Shown in pieces: positions 9,878-21,532 of a stretch of DNA of 64,000 nt. Made by a program: the position numbers and the translations under genes. Source of the DNA: Kangiellaceae bacterium. Its GTDB lineage: Bacteria > Pseudomonadota > Gammaproteobacteria > Enterobacterales > Kangiellaceae. Numbering within the stretch: position 1 is the stretch's first letter; each line of letters starts with the position of its first letter. Where the stretch lies: assembly GCA_026196875.1 (NCBI GenBank), contig JAPHTP010000072.1:52412-116411 (forward strand). Direction: 5' to 3'. Under the pieces are notes generated by a model that worked only from the letters and a program-made list of their open reading frames with translations, was not told the DNA's origin and did no database searches.

Positions 9878-10186
9878 TTACTTCAGAATGATTCGTTTCT
9901 CATTCTTAGCAATTGTCGCTACACCGATCCCTTTAACCGAAGCCAGCTCTTCAATTTTGTTAAACTTTCCATGCTTGCGTCGATAATCAACGATAGCCTC
10001 AGCTTTTTTCATTCCAACTCCGGTTAACGCGCTCGCAATTTCCTTTGCTCCAGCAGTGTTAACATTAATACGCTGTTGTTTAACAACTTTCGCAGAATTG
10101 GCTTTCGCGTTCACTTTAGCTTCAACGGCCATTGAATTAAAAGAAAGACCGACCAACGCAACTAAAACAAATACTAACTTCTTCAT
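9878..10186 (-). CDS. ComEA-like helix-hairpin-helix protein
   Basis: 102 residues with a signal peptide (KKLVFVLVALVGLSFNSMAVEA) and a C-terminal pair of helix-hairpin-helix motifs (INVNTAGAKEIASALTGVG and KIEELASVKGIGVATI). This is the short periplasmic ComEA-type DNA-binding protein common in gammaproteobacteria, which helps to pull incoming DNA into the periplasm during natural transformation. It follows pyrF by 79 bp on the same strand but probably has its own transcript start. Membership of the competence system is inferred from family only. Confidence 0.88.
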   Translation of the reverse strand: MKKLVFVLVALVGLSFNSMAVEAKVNAKANSAKVVKQQRINVNTAGAKEIASALTGVGMKKAEAIVDYRRKHGKFNKIEELASVKGIGVATIAKNEKRIILK

Positions 10187-10265
10187 TCTTCACTCCTTGA
10201 AATGATATTACTTTTTTGTGTGCCTCACTGGCGATTTAGAATGTATCGTAACTTAAGATTCGTTT

Positions 10266-10976
10266 CTAGTGGATTGCAATAGATTCAGATATTTCGCACA
10301 AACTTTTCAGCGGATCGGCGGCCTGCGTAATCGGCCGGCCAATAACTAAATAACTAGAACCAGCTTTCAAGGCTTTTTCAGGGGTCATAATTCGAGATTG
10401 ATCCCCCTGCTCACTACCGATAGGTCGAATGCCAGGTGTTACTAAATTAAAATCCTCACCTAATTCAGTACGTAACTCTGATGCCTCCTGAGCAGAACAA
10501 ACCACCCCATCAAGTCCCGAATCTTTTGCCATTTTGGCAAAGTGAATAACTTGCTGCTTGATATCCCTTTGGTAACCAATACCTAAAAACTGTTGCTCAT
10601 CCATACTCGTTAAAATTGTGACGCCCGTTAAAAGCGGTCTTTCAGAACCATAACTCGCTAAGGCATCTGCAGCAGCTCCCATCATTTTAGCTCCGCCGCT
10701 GGCGTGCACGTTAACCATCCATACGCCGAGTTCAGCGGCTGCTTTGCAAGCTTTTGCGACGGTATTAGGGATATCATGAAACTTAAGGTCAAGAAAAACG
10801 GGAAAGCCCTTTGCTGTTAAGGATTTGACCCAATCAGGACCAAACAAAGTGAACATTTCTTTGCCGACTTTTAACTTGCAAAGTGAAGGATCTAATTTAT
10901 CAACTAGCGCTTCAGCTTTTTGAATATTATCAAAATCAAGAGCGACAATAATTTTTGAATCATTATTAACTGGCAT
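10266..10976 (-). CDS. pyrF: Orotidine 5'-phosphate decarboxylase
   Basis: 236 residues. It catalyses OMP to UMP, the last step of de novo pyrimidine synthesis. The catalytic Lys-Asp signature is [15 protein letters not shown] (about residues 60-74), with the phosphate-binding end at [10 protein letters not shown]. The N-terminal IIVALDFDN strand is standard. It lies 7 bp after lapB in the conserved order lapA-lapB-pyrF and is probably cotranscribed. Confidence 0.97.
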   Translation of the reverse strand: MPVNNDSKIIVALDFDNIQKAEALVDKLDPSLCKLKVGKEMFTLFGPDWVKSLTAKGFPVFLDLKFHDIPNTVAKACKAAAELGVWMVNVHASGGAKMMGAAADALASYGSERPLLTGVTILTSMDEQQFLGIGYQRDIKQQVIHFAKMAKDSGLDGVVCSAQEASELRTELGEDFNLVTPGIRPIGSEQGDQSRIMTPEKALKAGSSYLVIGRPITQAADPLKSLCEISESIAIH

Positions 10977-10983
10977 AAACTGA

Positions 10984-12159
10984 CTACTCCCCTTCTATGC
11001 CTTGAATTGGTTTTACACTGCCCCAGGTTTTGCAGCCCGGACATTGCCAAAAAAGAGACTTGGAATCGAACCCACAGTGATTACAGTGATATACAGGCTT
11101 ATTCTGTAACAGCTTTGACACCACACCTTTAAGCATTTCTAAACTCGGTCTCGCATTTTCACTGGCATGTTTTAAGTGCAAGTCAATGAGCTTTAACAAG
11201 CCTTTAATAGACGGATGTTCCACCATTTGCCGGGCAATGAAATCAGCCGCAGCTTTGTCTCCATCGTTAGTTTGAATTTCTTCTGCATAGGATAGCAGTG
11301 TAGATGCCCCAGCCCCTGCTTCAATTGCAGACTGCATGAAGCCGATAAATCCTTTTTTATCATTCAAATGGCTAAAACAGGCCCTAACATTGTCTATCGC
11401 CTCCGGTAACAGCTCAACATCTTGTCGAACTAGCTCACGATAGGATTTTATCGATTGCTTATAGCGACCATTAGAGAAGTGAATATTTCCACTGATAAGC
11501 ATTGCCCTTACACAATACGGATCAACTTGTAGCGCTTTTTTAACTTGATGACTAGCTTCGCGAAAAGACTGAGCATACAAAGCTTTTTCAGCCAATTCAC
11601 AATAGAAATGAGCAATTTCATTTTTGATTTCAGGCACATTGTTGAGCTGGATTTTTTCTGAAATCTGGATAGCATTTTGCCAATCTTTAGTCTGCTGATA
11701 GATTTGAAGTAGCTGCTTTAAACTCTGTTGCTTATGCGTCTGGTCATGTAGCAATTCTTTAAAAATATTCTCGGCGCGATCCAGCAACCCCGCGGCCATA
11801 TAATCGTATCCCAACTCCATTAATGACATTTTGCGATGAGCCGCTGACAGAGAAGGTCTAGCAATAAGATTCTGGTGCAGTCTAATCGCGCGATCTACCT
11901 CACCTCTTTTTCGATAAAGATTGCCAAGAGCTAAATGGGTTTCTACCGTTTCTGAATCTACTTCCAAAACGCTGACAAAAGCATCTATGGCTTTATCATC
12001 CTGCTCATTGAGCAAGTAGTTAAGGCCAGAAAAATATTTCTGGGAAAGCTCTGTAGAGCCTATCTCGTTAGACTGTTTTGGTGCCTTTTTGCCCTTTAAA
12101 TACCCTAACAACCATGCTATGGGTAGCAAAACAACAAAGACTATTAGAATTTCGTTCAT
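10984..12159 (-). CDS. lapB: Lipopolysaccharide assembly protein B
   Basis: 391 residues. It has an N-terminal membrane anchor ([21 protein letters not shown]), then TPR repeats over about residues 45-330, and a C-terminal rubredoxin-type metal knuckle with paired CNHCGF and CPGC motifs (about 355-378). LapB (YciM) regulates LpxC stability with FtsH and so sets the rate of LPS synthesis. It follows lapA by 20 bp and precedes pyrF by 7 bp. Confidence 0.96.
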   Translation of the reverse strand: MNEILIVFVVLLPIAWLLGYLKGKKAPKQSNEIGSTELSQKYFSGLNYLLNEQDDKAIDAFVSVLEVDSETVETHLALGNLYRKRGEVDRAIRLHQNLIARPSLSAAHRKMSLMELGYDYMAAGLLDRAENIFKELLHDQTHKQQSLKQLLQIYQQTKDWQNAIQISEKIQLNNVPEIKNEIAHFYCELAEKALYAQSFREASHQVKKALQVDPYCVRAMLISGNIHFSNGRYKQSIKSYRELVRQDVELLPEAIDNVRACFSHLNDKKGFIGFMQSAIEAGAGASTLLSYAEEIQTNDGDKAAADFIARQMVEHPSIKGLLKLIDLHLKHASENARPSLEMLKGVVSKLLQNKPVYHCNHCGFDSKSLFWQCPGCKTWGSVKPIQGIEGE

Positions 12160-12179
12160 TTTAATTCAAATTCCCTGAA

Positions 12180-12473
12180 TTAATACTCACCTTTAACCGG
12201 CAAGGCTCTTAAACTGTTTAGTTCCTTTTGATGTTTATCCAATTTATTTTGCGCCTGCTTCAATTTAATTTTTGTCGCCATTAAACTACCAAATAGTGAG
12301 GCTACACCTAGCAGAAAGCCTGCAACCAAGCATAACACCATCACCCAATTAAGCTGCCACTCGGTTTTACCGGCAAAGTAATTTATGGCTACCAGTGAAT
12401 CGTTCTGTGCAAAAAAAAGCGCAGAAGTAACAAACAACAGCAGAAAAAGAATTGTAATAATAAAATTTCGCAA
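12180..12473 (-). CDS. lapA: Lipopolysaccharide assembly protein A (DUF1049)
   Basis: 97 residues with two membrane helices (residues 4-22 and 40-65) and a C-terminal coiled-coil (KLKQAQNKLDKHQKELNSL). It is the partner of LapB in LPS assembly. Its position between ihfB and lapB is the conserved gammaproteobacterial order. Confidence 0.93.
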   Translation of the reverse strand: MRNFIITILFLLLFVTSALFFAQNDSLVAINYFAGKTEWQLNWVMVLCLVAGFLLGVASLFGSLMATKIKLKQAQNKLDKHQKELNSLRALPVKGEY

Positions 12474-12655
12474 ACTTAATCCTCACTCAAATACCTGCGT
12501 ATTCTATCCCAGATTGGACCAGTACTAAAACCCATTAATTGCGAGTTTAACTGGCTTTGCTAATCGTTAATGTAAGATGGGTACTTTTTGGGCAGAAAAA
12601 AAGCACATCATTTTGAGATATGCTTTTTTCAGTTTCGAATTATAAGATTGGTAGA

Positions 12656-12952
12656 TTATTCGTCTTGCATGCCATCGTTAACGCGATCGCGCAATTCTTT
12701 TCCAGGCTTAAAGTGTGGAACATACTTCCCTTCCAATTCTACCGACTGTCCAGTTTTTGGGTTTCTTCCAACACGAGGTGCCCGATAGTGCAAAGAAAAA
12801 CTGCCAAAGCCCCGGATTTCGATCCGCTCGCCCTTGGCCAACGATTGAGCCATATGTTCTAAAATGCACTTTACTACCAACTCAACATCTTTAAGCGATA
12901 ACTGGGACTGTCTTGCAGCCAATCTCTCAATTAACTCGGATTTTGTCATCAA
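12656..12952 (-). CDS. ihfB: Integration host factor subunit beta
   Basis: 98 residues of the HU/IHF family. The beta-arm contains [29 protein letters not shown], where the Pro of RNP is the DNA-intercalating residue. The N-terminus ([11 protein letters not shown]) matches IHF-beta; the ATG at 12950-12952 gives MMTKSEL, so the next codon may be the real start. IHF bends DNA as a heterodimer with IhfA. It lies downstream of rpsA, with a hairpin terminator between them. Confidence 0.96.
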   Translation of the reverse strand: MMTKSELIERLAARQSQLSLKDVELVVKCILEHMAQSLAKGERIEIRGFGSFSLHYRAPRVGRNPKTGQSVELEGKYVPHFKPGKELRDRVNDGMQDE

Positions 12953-13020
12953 CCCTTCCTTTGCGTAAAAGACTATTATTTCAATGACTTATACAATAGA
13001 CAATTTATAACTAAAAAGCA

Positions 13021-13058
13021 AAAAAAAATGCCCAAAATCAATAGATTAAGGGCATTTT
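13021..13058 (-). terminator. Terminator downstream of rpsA
   Basis: On the minus strand AAAATGCCC pairs with GGGCATTTT across a 16-base loop, followed by an eight-base U run. It lies between the rpsA stop and the ihfB start, so ihfB may depend on readthrough or its own promoter. Confidence 0.8.
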
Positions 13059-13095
13059 CTCTAAATTTTAGAGCTTATTTAGAAGCGAATAATAA

Positions 13096-14769
13096 TTAGT
13101 CGCGATCCATTTGCTCTTTTAACAAATCACCTAAAGTCGCAGGAGCTGACGATTCTTTGTCTTTGCTGAACTCAGCAACTGCTTCTGCTTCTTCTTGTTT
13201 GTGCTTAGCTTTGATAGACAAAGTAATCACTCGGTTCTTTTTGTCAACTGCAGTAAATTTAGCTTCAACATCGTCGCCAACTGCGTAGTGCTTACCAGCG
13301 TCATCAACACGCTCATCGCTGATTTCTGAAGCACGTAAGTAACCTTCAACATTGTCAGCTAAAGCAACCTTAACGCCGCGAGCTTCAACTTCAATTGCCT
13401 TACCAGTTACCATAGAACCTTTCGCATGCTCTGCTAAGAATTGCGCGAATGGGTCAGAATCAACTTGCTTGATACCAAGTGAGATACGCTCTCTTTCTGC
13501 ATCAACAGAAAGAACAACGGCTTCAACTTCGTCGCCCTTCTTGTAGTCACGTACAGCTTCTTCGCCAGTAGCAGTCCAAGAAATGTCTGATAAGTGAACA
13601 AGACCATCAATTCCGCCGTCAAGGCCGATAAAGATACCAAAGTCAGTGATAGATTTGATTTTACCGGTAACCTTGTCATTCTTGTTGAACTTGCTAGCAA
13701 ACTCAGTCCAAGGATTTGGTACACATTGCTTAAGGCCAAGAGAAATACGACGACGCTCTTCGTCGATATCAAGAACCATAACTTCAACTTCGTCGCCCAA
13801 GTTAACAACTTTGCTTGGGTGGATGTTTTTGTTAGTCCAATCCATTTCAGAAACGTGAACAAGACCTTCAACGCCTTCTTCAATTTCAACGAAACACCCG
13901 TAGTCAGTAAGGTTAGTAACACGACCGAACAAACGCGCACCTTCTGGGTAACGACGGTTTAAGTCAGCCCATGGATCTTCACCTAATTGCTTCATACCTA
14001 ATGACACGCGTGAACGCTCACGGTCATACTTAAGTACTTTAACATCGATTTCGTCGCCAACTTGAACAACTTCAGAAGGATGCTTAACACGCTTCCAAGC
14101 CATATCTGTGATATGAAGAAGACCATCAACACCGCCAAGGTCAACGAACGCACCGTAGTCAGTAAGATTTTTAACGATACCCTTAACCTGAGCACCTTCT
14201 TCAAGACGCGCAAGTAATTCTTCACGCTCAGCTGAACTCTCAGCTTCGATAACGCTACGACGCGAAACAACAACGTTGTTACGCTTTTGGTCCAACTTGA
14301 TTACTTTAAACTCAAGCTCTTTACCTTCAAGATGAGTTGTGTCGCGAACTGGGCGCACATCTACCAAAGAACCTGGTAGGAAAGCGCGTACATTCTTAAC
14401 TTCAACAGTGAAACCACCTTTAACTTTACCAGTAATAATACCGATAACACTTTCGTTAGCTTCACAAGCTTTTTCAAGCTCTAACCAAGTTTCAAAACGC
14501 TTGGCTTTTTCGCGCGATAGTTGAGTCGCGCCGTAACCGTCTTCAAGAGAATCCAAAGCAACATCAACTTCATCGCCAATGTTTACTTCAACTTCACCTT
14601 GCTCATTGATGAATTGAGACAATGCAATAACGCCTTCTGATTTAAGGCCTGCATTTACAACAACGGTTTCATTATCAATTGCAACCACAGTGCCTTTAAC
14701 AATAGCACCAGGACGCATTTCGATTTCATTTAAACTCTGTTCAAACAGTTCTGCGAAATTTTCGCTCAT
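13096..14769 (-). CDS. rpsA: 30S ribosomal protein S1
   Basis: 557 residues, the standard length, with six S1 RNA-binding repeats (for example [26 protein letters not shown], here recognised as the third). S1 binds mRNA leaders and is needed for translation initiation on weak Shine-Dalgarno messages. It sits in the conserved cmk-rpsA-ihfB order. A 214-bp leader separates it from cmk, where autoregulation by S1 would be expected from other species. Confidence 0.98.
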   Translation of the reverse strand: MSENFAELFEQSLNEIEMRPGAIVKGTVVAIDNETVVVNAGLKSEGVIALSQFINEQGEVEVNIGDEVDVALDSLEDGYGATQLSREKAKRFETWLELEKACEANESVIGIITGKVKGGFTVEVKNVRAFLPGSLVDVRPVRDTTHLEGKELEFKVIKLDQKRNNVVVSRRSVIEAESSAEREELLARLEEGAQVKGIVKNLTDYGAFVDLGGVDGLLHITDMAWKRVKHPSEVVQVGDEIDVKVLKYDRERSRVSLGMKQLGEDPWADLNRRYPEGARLFGRVTNLTDYGCFVEIEEGVEGLVHVSEMDWTNKNIHPSKVVNLGDEVEVMVLDIDEERRRISLGLKQCVPNPWTEFASKFNKNDKVTGKIKSITDFGIFIGLDGGIDGLVHLSDISWTATGEEAVRDYKKGDEVEAVVLSVDAERERISLGIKQVDSDPFAQFLAEHAKGSMVTGKAIEVEARGVKVALADNVEGYLRASEISDERVDDAGKHYAVGDDVEAKFTAVDKKNRVITLSIKAKHKQEEAEAVAEFSKDKESSAPATLGDLLKEQMDRD

Positions 14770-14983
14770 CTTAAGTTACCTAAATGGACGTAGTAGGTTC
14801 ACTACGCTTGTGTTTAAAACTCCGAATAACATCCAGTTATTCCGGGATTATTAATCAATGGTCCGCAAATCCTTTAGCAGTCCGAATAAAAATACCATTT
14901 GAGAGATCTCTGAAATAAAGAATGTAAGGATCTCTAAAATCTCAAGGAACTAATTAACCGATAAAATGACTAATTAAAAGTAC

Positions 14984-15679
14984 TTAGTCAGGATTAACGT
15001 CCTTAAAGCTTTTAGCAGCAAAATCAAGCACTTGAGTAAGTACTTCTGAGATAGTCAGTTGCGAGCTATCAACAACAAAAGCGCCTTCCGCGGGTACCAA
15101 TGGTGCCACGGAACGCGTTTGGTCACGCTCATCGCGTGCTTTGATGCTATCTAAAAGCGCGCGCATATTAGCACTCACGCCCTTATTTTTCAACTGTTTA
15201 TAGCGTCTTTCAGCGCGACATTCTGCGCTGGCAGTAAGAAAAATTTTAACTGGAGCATCTGGAAAAACGATGGTCCCCATATCTCGGCCATCAGCAACTA
15301 ATCCAGGTTCTTGATAAAAGTCCCTTTGGCGGGCAAGTAACGCCTCTCGAACCGAAGGAATTACAGCCACTTTTGAAGCTGCTTGACCTGCTTCGTCGGT
15401 GCGGATGACCGAGGCGAGATTTTCACCTTCCAGCACGGGTTCTATTTCACCATTTTTCCTATTGATAACGAATTGTACGTCCAGGTTTCTAGCTAGCTGC
15501 GCCACCTGCTCTTCGTCAGAGACATCAATAGAATGGCGCTGTGCTGCCAAACCTAGAACTCGATATAAAGCACCACTGTCAAGCATATGCCAACCGAGCT
15601 TGTCAGCAACCATCTGGCTAATAGTCCCTTTTCCAGATCCAGATGGCCCATCAATAGTGATTATTTTATTGTGATTCAT
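14984..15679 (-). CDS. cmk: Cytidylate kinase
   Basis: 231 residues. It phosphorylates CMP/dCMP with ATP. The P-loop is ITIDGPSGSGKGT (about residues 7-19); the NMP-binding and LID regions follow (LVADGRDMGTIVFPDA; ARDERDQTRSVAPL). It lies 30 bp after serC. In many relatives pheA/hisC/aroA genes lie between serC and cmk; they are absent here. Confidence 0.97.
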   Translation of the reverse strand: MNHNKIITIDGPSGSGKGTISQMVADKLGWHMLDSGALYRVLGLAAQRHSIDVSDEEQVAQLARNLDVQFVINRKNGEIEPVLEGENLASVIRTDEAGQAASKVAVIPSVREALLARQRDFYQEPGLVADGRDMGTIVFPDAPVKIFLTASAECRAERRYKQLKNKGVSANMRALLDSIKARDERDQTRSVAPLVPAEGAFVVDSSQLTISEVLTQVLDFAAKSFKDVNPD

Positions 15680-15709
15680 AAATGTTAAATTTTTATCGGT
15701 CAGATTTGG

Positions 15710-16801
15710 TTAACCGTGAGTTCGCTTAAATTCCTGCATAAACTCAGTTAGTGCAATAACGCCTTCAATAGGCATAGAATTATATGCGCTAGCTCTCATT
15801 CCGCCTACGCTGCGATGACCTTTGAGACCAGATAAGCCGTTTTCTTCAGCTAACTTAAGGAATTTAGCGTTTAGTGAATCATCCTTTAATATAAAAGGTA
15901 TATTCATTAAAGAACGACAAGAAACTTCGATGGGATTGGTATAAAAATCATCTTGATCGATACACCCGTATAGCTTTTCAGCTCTTTCGAGTGCACGTTT
16001 ATTCATTTCTTTAACGCCACCGTTCTCTAGCAACCACTCAAATACCAAACTTGCTAAATACCAAGTGTATGTGGGTGGAGTGTTAACCATTGAACCTTGT
16101 GCGGACTGAACTGAATAGTTAAAGACTTTAGGAACATGACTAAAATCCATTTGTTCCATTAGCGACTTTTTAATGATAACAATTGTCATCCCCGCAGGAC
16201 CGATATTCTTTTGCGCCCCCGCGTATATCATATCGTAATCATTAACGTTAATTTCTTCTGACAAAATGCAGGACGACATATCGGCGATTATTGGCCCAGT
16301 ACTCTTTGGTAGCCAGTTATAGCGTATCCCTTCGATCGTTTCGTTCGGAGTAAAATGTGTGTATGAAGGATTTTCCGTGCGATTCCATTCAGACTCAGAC
16401 ACCAATGACCGAATTCCATCCATTCCAATATGCATCGCATCAATCAGGTTTACGCTGCCATATCGAGCTGCTTCCTGGCTTGCTTTTCCAGACCACATAC
16501 CATTTTGAATATATTCAGCTTCTTTTCCTTCGCCCAAAAGACACATTGGAATGTTGGCAAATTGGAGCGAGGCCCCGCCATGCATAAATAAAACAGCATG
16601 CTCATCGCCAATTCCCATTAAAGATCTGAGATCTGATTCAGCCTTGTTAGCGAGTTCTTGGTATTGCGACGAACGATGGCTGATTTCCATTACCGATACG
16701 CCCGTCCCCTTCCAGTTAAGGAATTCTCGTTGGGCTTGTTCCATAACAGGAACCGGCAGGGCTGCCGGCCCTGCACAGAAATTATAAACAGGATTACTCA
16801 T
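15710..16801 (-). CDS. serC: Phosphoserine aminotransferase
   Basis: 363 residues from the ATG at 16799-16801 ([16 protein letters not shown], the standard N-terminus). The open frame extends upstream to 16954, but the extra 51 residues lie inside gyrA and are low-complexity, so the internal start is preferred. SerC is a PLP enzyme of serine and pyridoxal phosphate synthesis; the PLP Lys lies in [12 protein letters not shown]. The start overlaps the gyrA stop by 8 bp, indicating translational coupling. Confidence 0.97.
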   Translation of the reverse strand: MSNPVYNFCAGPAALPVPVMEQAQREFLNWKGTGVSVMEISHRSSQYQELANKAESDLRSLMGIGDEHAVLFMHGGASLQFANIPMCLLGEGKEAEYIQNGMWSGKASQEAARYGSVNLIDAMHIGMDGIRSLVSESEWNRTENPSYTHFTPNETIEGIRYNWLPKSTGPIIADMSSCILSEEINVNDYDMIYAGAQKNIGPAGMTIVIIKKSLMEQMDFSHVPKVFNYSVQSAQGSMVNTPPTYTWYLASLVFEWLLENGGVKEMNKRALERAEKLYGCIDQDDFYTNPIEVSCRSLMNIPFILKDDSLNAKFLKLAEENGLSGLKGHRSVGGMRASAYNSMPIEGVIALTEFMQEFKRTHG

Positions 16802-19472
16802 CAGATGCTTCTTGGTCTGTATCTTGATCTTTTGATTCATTTGAGGAGTCAACAGTGTCGGCAGACTCAGTAGCTTCACCTTCGGTTTGACTAGACCCCT
16901 CTGCTTCGGAAGAACCTTCGGACTCTTCGGCTTCGTCATCGGTTTCCAGTTCATCTATTCGCTGTAAACCAACTAAAGTTTCCCCGTCTTGAAGTCGTAT
17001 TAGGCGCACACCCTGGGTGTTTCTACCCATAGTTCGAATTTCATCAACTCGAGTTCGAACAAGCGTTCCGCCTTTACTGATCAACATAATCTCGTCGCCG
17101 TCAGCAACACGTACTGCGCTGATAGCCTTACCATTTCTTTCACTTAAGGTAATAGAGATAACACCTTGTCCACCACGGCCTCTTACCGGGTGCTCAGTCA
17201 TACAAGTTCTCTTACCATACCCATTTTCTGTCACTGTAAGGATCTGGCTGTCATTATCTGCACGCACCAACGCGATAACTCTTTGTTCCTCGCCAATCCG
17301 CATACCACGAACCCCACGAGCAGTACGTCCCATCTGGCGAACATTTTCTTCATGGAACCGAATAACTTTACCTGCATCGCTAAATAACATGAGATGATCG
17401 CTTCCATCAGTTACTACAGTTCCGATTAAATCATCACCTTCGTCAAGGCGTAACGCGATGATTCCATTTGAACGAGGACGCGAGAAAGCTTCGAGTGAAG
17501 TTTTCTTAACCGTGCCATTGGCGGTTGCCATAAATACGTAATGGTCTTCATCAAACTCTTTAACATTAAGAATCGATGTAATTCTTTCTCCTTCTTGAAG
17601 CGGCAATATATTAACTATTGGCTTGCCCTGAGAACCTCGGCTTGCAAGTGGAAGTTCAAATGTTCGCAACCAGTAGACCTTACCAATACTAGAGAAACAG
17701 AGAATCGTAGCATGTGTCGAAACAACAAGTAGTCTTTCAATGAAATCTTCATCTTTCATCTTAGTAGCGGACTTACCTTTACCACCCCGACGTTGTGCTT
17801 CATAGGAAGAAAGCGGTTGATATTTCACGTAGCCCTGGTGAGATAGTGTTACTACTACATCTTCTTCAGGGATCAAATCCTCTATTAATAGATCCGCTGA
17901 ACTATTAGTAATCTCGGTGCGTCTTTCATCTCCAAAGTTATCCTGAACTTCAATGAGTTCTTCACGAATAACTTCCATAAGCCTCTCAGTACTGCCGAGA
18001 ATTGCTAATAACTCACTAATAAGTGCGATTAAATCTTTGTAATCATTTATGATTTTCTCGTGTTCAAGACCTGTTAACTTGTGCAATCGCAAATCAAGAA
18101 TTGCTTGGGCTTGAACTGGAGAAAGGTGATACAAACCATCTTTTAAGCCATATTGCTCTTCAAGATCATCAGGACGACAAGCGTCAGCTCCAGCACCTTC
18201 CAACATACTTAACACAGCACTCGCATCCCAACCTTTGGCTACTAGCTGCTCTTTGGCTACAGCGGGAGTTGGTGCTTTTTTGATCAGCTCAATTATTTCG
18301 TCGATGTTTGCTAATGCAATTGCTAACCCTTCAAGAACGTGGGCTTTTTCTCTCGCCTTGCGCAAATCAAACACCGTACGACGAGTCACTACTTCACGAC
18401 GATGACGGATGAATGCTTCAAGCATTTCCTTTAAGGTGAATAACTTTGGTTGACCATTTTCGAGTGCAACCATGTTAATACCAAATACGGTTTGCATCTG
18501 CGATTGAGCGTAGAGGTTATTCATAATAACTTCAGAGTTCTCACCACGGCGAAGCTCAATCACCATACGCATACCGTCTTTATCAGATTCGTCCCTCAGT
18601 CCCGTGATCCCGTCAATTTTCTTTTCTTTAACTAGCTCTGCAATTTTTTCGATAAGTCGAGCTTTATTGACCTGATAAGGAAGTTCTGTAACGACGATGC
18701 TCTCTTTACCATTTTTATCATCGGTCTCGATATGATGACGTGCTCTGATGTAAATACGCCCACGACCCGTTGTATAGGCTTGAATGATTCCAGCTCGGCC
18801 ATTGATAATCCCTTGAGTAGGAAAGTCAGGGCCCGGTATATGTTCCATCAATCCGGCAACATCGATTTCTGGCTCATCCATCACAGCCAAACAAGCGTTG
18901 ATAACTTCAGTGAGATTATGTGGAGCAATATTGGTCGCCATGCCAACCGCAATACCGGCGGAGCCGTTAACCAATAAGCTAGGAACTCGAGTTGGAAGAA
19001 CAGTTGGCTCAGTTTCAGAACCATCATAGTTTTCAGCCCAGTCGACGGTTTCTTTTTCTAAGTCGGATAAGAGTTGATGCGCCATCTTGTCCATTCGGAC
19101 TTCGGTATAACGCATTGCTGCTGGAGAATCGCCGTCAACTGAACCAAAGTTACCTTGACCGTCGACCAACATATAACGAAGTGAAAATGGCTGAGCCATA
19201 CGCACGATAGTGTCGTAAACAGCAGTATCACCATGCGGGTGGTATTTACCTATTACATCCCCAACAACACGAGCAGATTTTTTGTATGCCTTGTTATAGT
19301 CATTGCCCAGTTCATTCATAGCGTATAAAACACGACGATGAACCGGCTTTAAACCATCTCGGACATCGGGCAAAGCACGCCCAACGATAACGCTCATTGC
19401 GTAATCTAAATATGAAACTTTTAGTTCGTCTTCAATGTTGATTGGCAGGACTTCTTTAGCAAACTCACCCAT
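16794..19472 (-). CDS. gyrA: DNA gyrase subunit A
   Basis: 892 residues. Catalytic Tyr122 lies in [10 protein letters not shown]. The quinolone-resistance region reads [15 protein letters not shown], with Thr83 and Asp87 in E. coli numbering; Thr83 is a natural variant also found in Pseudomonas and not by itself a resistance mutation. The C-terminal beta-pinwheel carries the GyrA-box (QRRGGKGK). The extreme C-terminus, about 50 residues, is a highly acidic Ser/Glu/Asp tail. It is the first gene of the serC-cmk block; the 302 bp upstream (19473-19774) hold no gene. Confidence 0.98.
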   Translation of the reverse strand: MGEFAKEVLPINIEDELKVSYLDYAMSVIVGRALPDVRDGLKPVHRRVLYAMNELGNDYNKAYKKSARVVGDVIGKYHPHGDTAVYDTIVRMAQPFSLRYMLVDGQGNFGSVDGDSPAAMRYTEVRMDKMAHQLLSDLEKETVDWAENYDGSETEPTVLPTRVPSLLVNGSAGIAVGMATNIAPHNLTEVINACLAVMDEPEIDVAGLMEHIPGPDFPTQGIINGRAGIIQAYTTGRGRIYIRARHHIETDDKNGKESIVVTELPYQVNKARLIEKIAELVKEKKIDGITGLRDESDKDGMRMVIELRRGENSEVIMNNLYAQSQMQTVFGINMVALENGQPKLFTLKEMLEAFIRHRREVVTRRTVFDLRKAREKAHVLEGLAIALANIDEIIELIKKAPTPAVAKEQLVAKGWDASAVLSMLEGAGADACRPDDLEEQYGLKDGLYHLSPVQAQAILDLRLHKLTGLEHEKIINDYKDLIALISELLAILGSTERLMEVIREELIEVQDNFGDERRTEITNSSADLLIEDLIPEEDVVVTLSHQGYVKYQPLSSYEAQRRGGKGKSATKMKDEDFIERLLVVSTHATILCFSSIGKVYWLRTFELPLASRGSQGKPIVNILPLQEGERITSILNVKEFDEDHYVFMATANGTVKKTSLEAFSRPRSNGIIALRLDEGDDLIGTVVTDGSDHLMLFSDAGKVIRFHEENVRQMGRTARGVRGMRIGEEQRVIALVRADNDSQILTVTENGYGKRTCMTEHPVRGRGGQGVISITLSERNGKAISAVRVADGDEIMLISKGGTLVRTRVDEIRTMGRNTQGVRLIRLQDGETLVGLQRIDELETDDEAEESEGSSEAEGSSQTEGEATESADTVDSSNESKDQDTDQEASDE

Positions 19473-19774
19473 AAACTACCATCATTCCTTATCTTATTGA
19501 TTTTATTAGCTTTATTAACCAATTAAAGATATATTCAAAGTGGTTAAAAAACACTCAATTTTAGGGCGCAGGATACGCGCCACGAAGCGGCTGATTGTAT
19601 CACAATTTTAGCCGTGAATGGGGAGTTTATTTGGCCTATTTTAAGTAGGTTATAGTGCTATTTTAGCTAGGGGCAGCAAGCCCCCTGGTGATGCTCGCTG
19701 GACATGAAGTTAGCGGATATAAGAATCTTGAAATTAATTAATAAAACGGCCTTATTAAATAAGAAAACTGGTAA
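19473..19774. other. Intergenic region upstream of gyrA
   Basis: No gene is seen. The minus strand contains a possible -10 TACAAT near 19604-19609, inside a short palindrome ATTGT-ATC-ACAAT (about 19595-19607). A GC-rich GGGG/CCCC hairpin lies near 19669-19683. No convincing full promoter or U-tract terminator was identified. Confidence 0.4.
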
Positions 19775-21508
19775 TTACTCTTTTGGCTGTACTACAACTT
19801 GATTACGTCCTCGTCGCTTGGCCAAATACATTGCCTCATCTGCTTGAGCAACCAAATCCTTTAGCTCATATCCAGTTCCTTGAGTATTTGCAATTCCAAA
19901 GCTTGCACTTACGTTAAAGTCAAAACCTGAATCACTAGTGTCGATTTCAGTTATTCGAAGTCTACACTCCTCAGCGACCTTAACTGCCTGGTCGATTTCA
20001 CAACCCGGGAGTAAAATTGCGAATTCTTCACCGCCAACACGACCAATAATATCAATTTTTCTTATGTTTAAGTTGCAGACGTTTGCAGCTTCTTTTAGTA
20101 CAAAATCCCCTGCAGGGTGGCCATAGGAATCATTAATTTTCTTAAAGTGATCTAAGTCGAATAGTATCAAACTCACTTCTCTGTCTGATTTGACCATCAG
20201 ATTAAGAGCAGCTTCAGCACTTTGAGTAAAGTGTGCCCTATTACAAATTCCGGTCAAACTGTCATACTCAGCTAAATACTTAAGCTTCCGTTGTGCTTTA
20301 CGAATATAAACGGTCCAGGCGACTAAGAGAGTTACGCAGACAACGAGTAAACCAATAACCCAACGGTTGTACATAGCGGTTTCTTCAGATAGTTCCTTCT
20401 CCAACTTCAAAATCTGATTCTGCTTGTTAAGCGAGTCTATTTTGGCATCTTTTTCAGCAGATTGTCGTTTAGCGGACTCGACAGCCAGTTGGCGGCCATT
20501 AATTTCTTCAAAATGCTTCTTTTCGGCATCAAAATATGATTTTAAATAACTAATCGCTTCGCCCAACTGATTATTTTGCAAGGAAATTTTATGCAAAATA
20601 TTGTAAGCATTTGCAATAGGCTTAATATCTTTTACTACTTTCTCCAACTCAATCGTAAGTAGAGCATATCTTTTAGAGTCTTGATGATTATTCTGAGTAA
20701 AGTAGGCGCTAGATAAAAGAGAGTAAAACTCAATAATTAATAATTGGTAATTAGTTTGCTCAACAGTACTAATATTATCTTTCAACAACTCTAGCGCCTT
20801 AATCGAATCGCCATTCTCAAGGTAGTAATGCGCCAGATGGGCTCGAATAACATTGGATAAAATGATTTCCTTAGTTGCATCGCATGCTTCAATTGCTTCT
20901 TTAATATGTGAAATAGACTCAATCTCTTGATTCAATCTAAGTTGCGATTTGAAATACAAACCTCTGGCCAAACACAAGTTTCTTCCATCCTGGCTCTCAT
21001 TTAAGACATTTTTTACAAAGTCTAAAGTAACCGAATGATATTCAATTTCATCGTAAAAAATTGCGACGGCAATTAATCCTTGATGCCTGATATTTGGATC
21101 GGAAATTGACTCTCTATGTTTATCTATATATGAAATGTACTTAAGGCCATCAGCCCACTCGCGTTTAAACGCAGTTACATTCACAAGCGATAGAGCTGTA
21201 CGGTATTTCAGCACTGTATCCCTGGTATTATCAAACACGTGCCGGTAGTTCTTTTCGGCAGCGTTTAAATCACCTTTTAGAGCTTTTTCATAACCTTTTA
21301 AATATAGAAAGTAGTACTTCTCGAGAATCGATAATGAATCAAATTCCGACTCTAACCCAGACAAAATTTGAACAAATTTCGCTCCATCAGCAGACTTAAG
21401 CTTGTCCGCTAACTCTAGGCGAGCTTTAGCCGTTGGAGGTTCTTGCGCTAAAATTGAACAGCAGAAAACTATGCTAGTAATTACCAGCAAATATTTTAAA
21501 GCCTTCAT
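19775..21508 (-). CDS. Membrane diguanylate cyclase with TPR-like sensor region
   Basis: 577 residues: signal peptide (residues 1-21), a periplasmic helical region with TPR-like repeats (about 30-350), a coiled coil (about 345-380), one membrane helix (WVIGLLVVCVTLLVAWTVYI, about 383-402) and a C-terminal GGDEF domain. The active motif is GGEEF at 492-496, with an inhibitory site RKID at 483-486 placed five residues before it, so product inhibition is likely. It makes c-di-GMP from GTP. It starts 24 bp after the borosin precursor stop on the same strand and could belong to that operon, although it might have its own promoter. Confidence 0.92.
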   Translation of the reverse strand: MKALKYLLVITSIVFCCSILAQEPPTAKARLELADKLKSADGAKFVQILSGLESEFDSLSILEKYYFLYLKGYEKALKGDLNAAEKNYRHVFDNTRDTVLKYRTALSLVNVTAFKREWADGLKYISYIDKHRESISDPNIRHQGLIAVAIFYDEIEYHSVTLDFVKNVLNESQDGRNLCLARGLYFKSQLRLNQEIESISHIKEAIEACDATKEIILSNVIRAHLAHYYLENGDSIKALELLKDNISTVEQTNYQLLIIEFYSLLSSAYFTQNNHQDSKRYALLTIELEKVVKDIKPIANAYNILHKISLQNNQLGEAISYLKSYFDAEKKHFEEINGRQLAVESAKRQSAEKDAKIDSLNKQNQILKLEKELSEETAMYNRWVIGLLVVCVTLLVAWTVYIRKAQRKLKYLAEYDSLTGICNRAHFTQSAEAALNLMVKSDREVSLILFDLDHFKKINDSYGHPAGDFVLKEAANVCNLNIRKIDIIGRVGGEEFAILLPGCEIDQAVKVAEECRLRITEIDTSDSGFDFNVSASFGIANTQGTGYELKDLVAQADEAMYLAKRRGRNQVVVQPKE

Positions 21509-21532
21509 AGATTGAGATTTCCCTATATTCTC

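Noticed and set aside
16802..16954. Longer N-terminus for serC (51 extra residues)
   Set aside because: It lies wholly within gyrA, is Lys/Pro-rich low complexity, and [12 protein letters not shown] is the family's normal start with good coupling to the gyrA stop.
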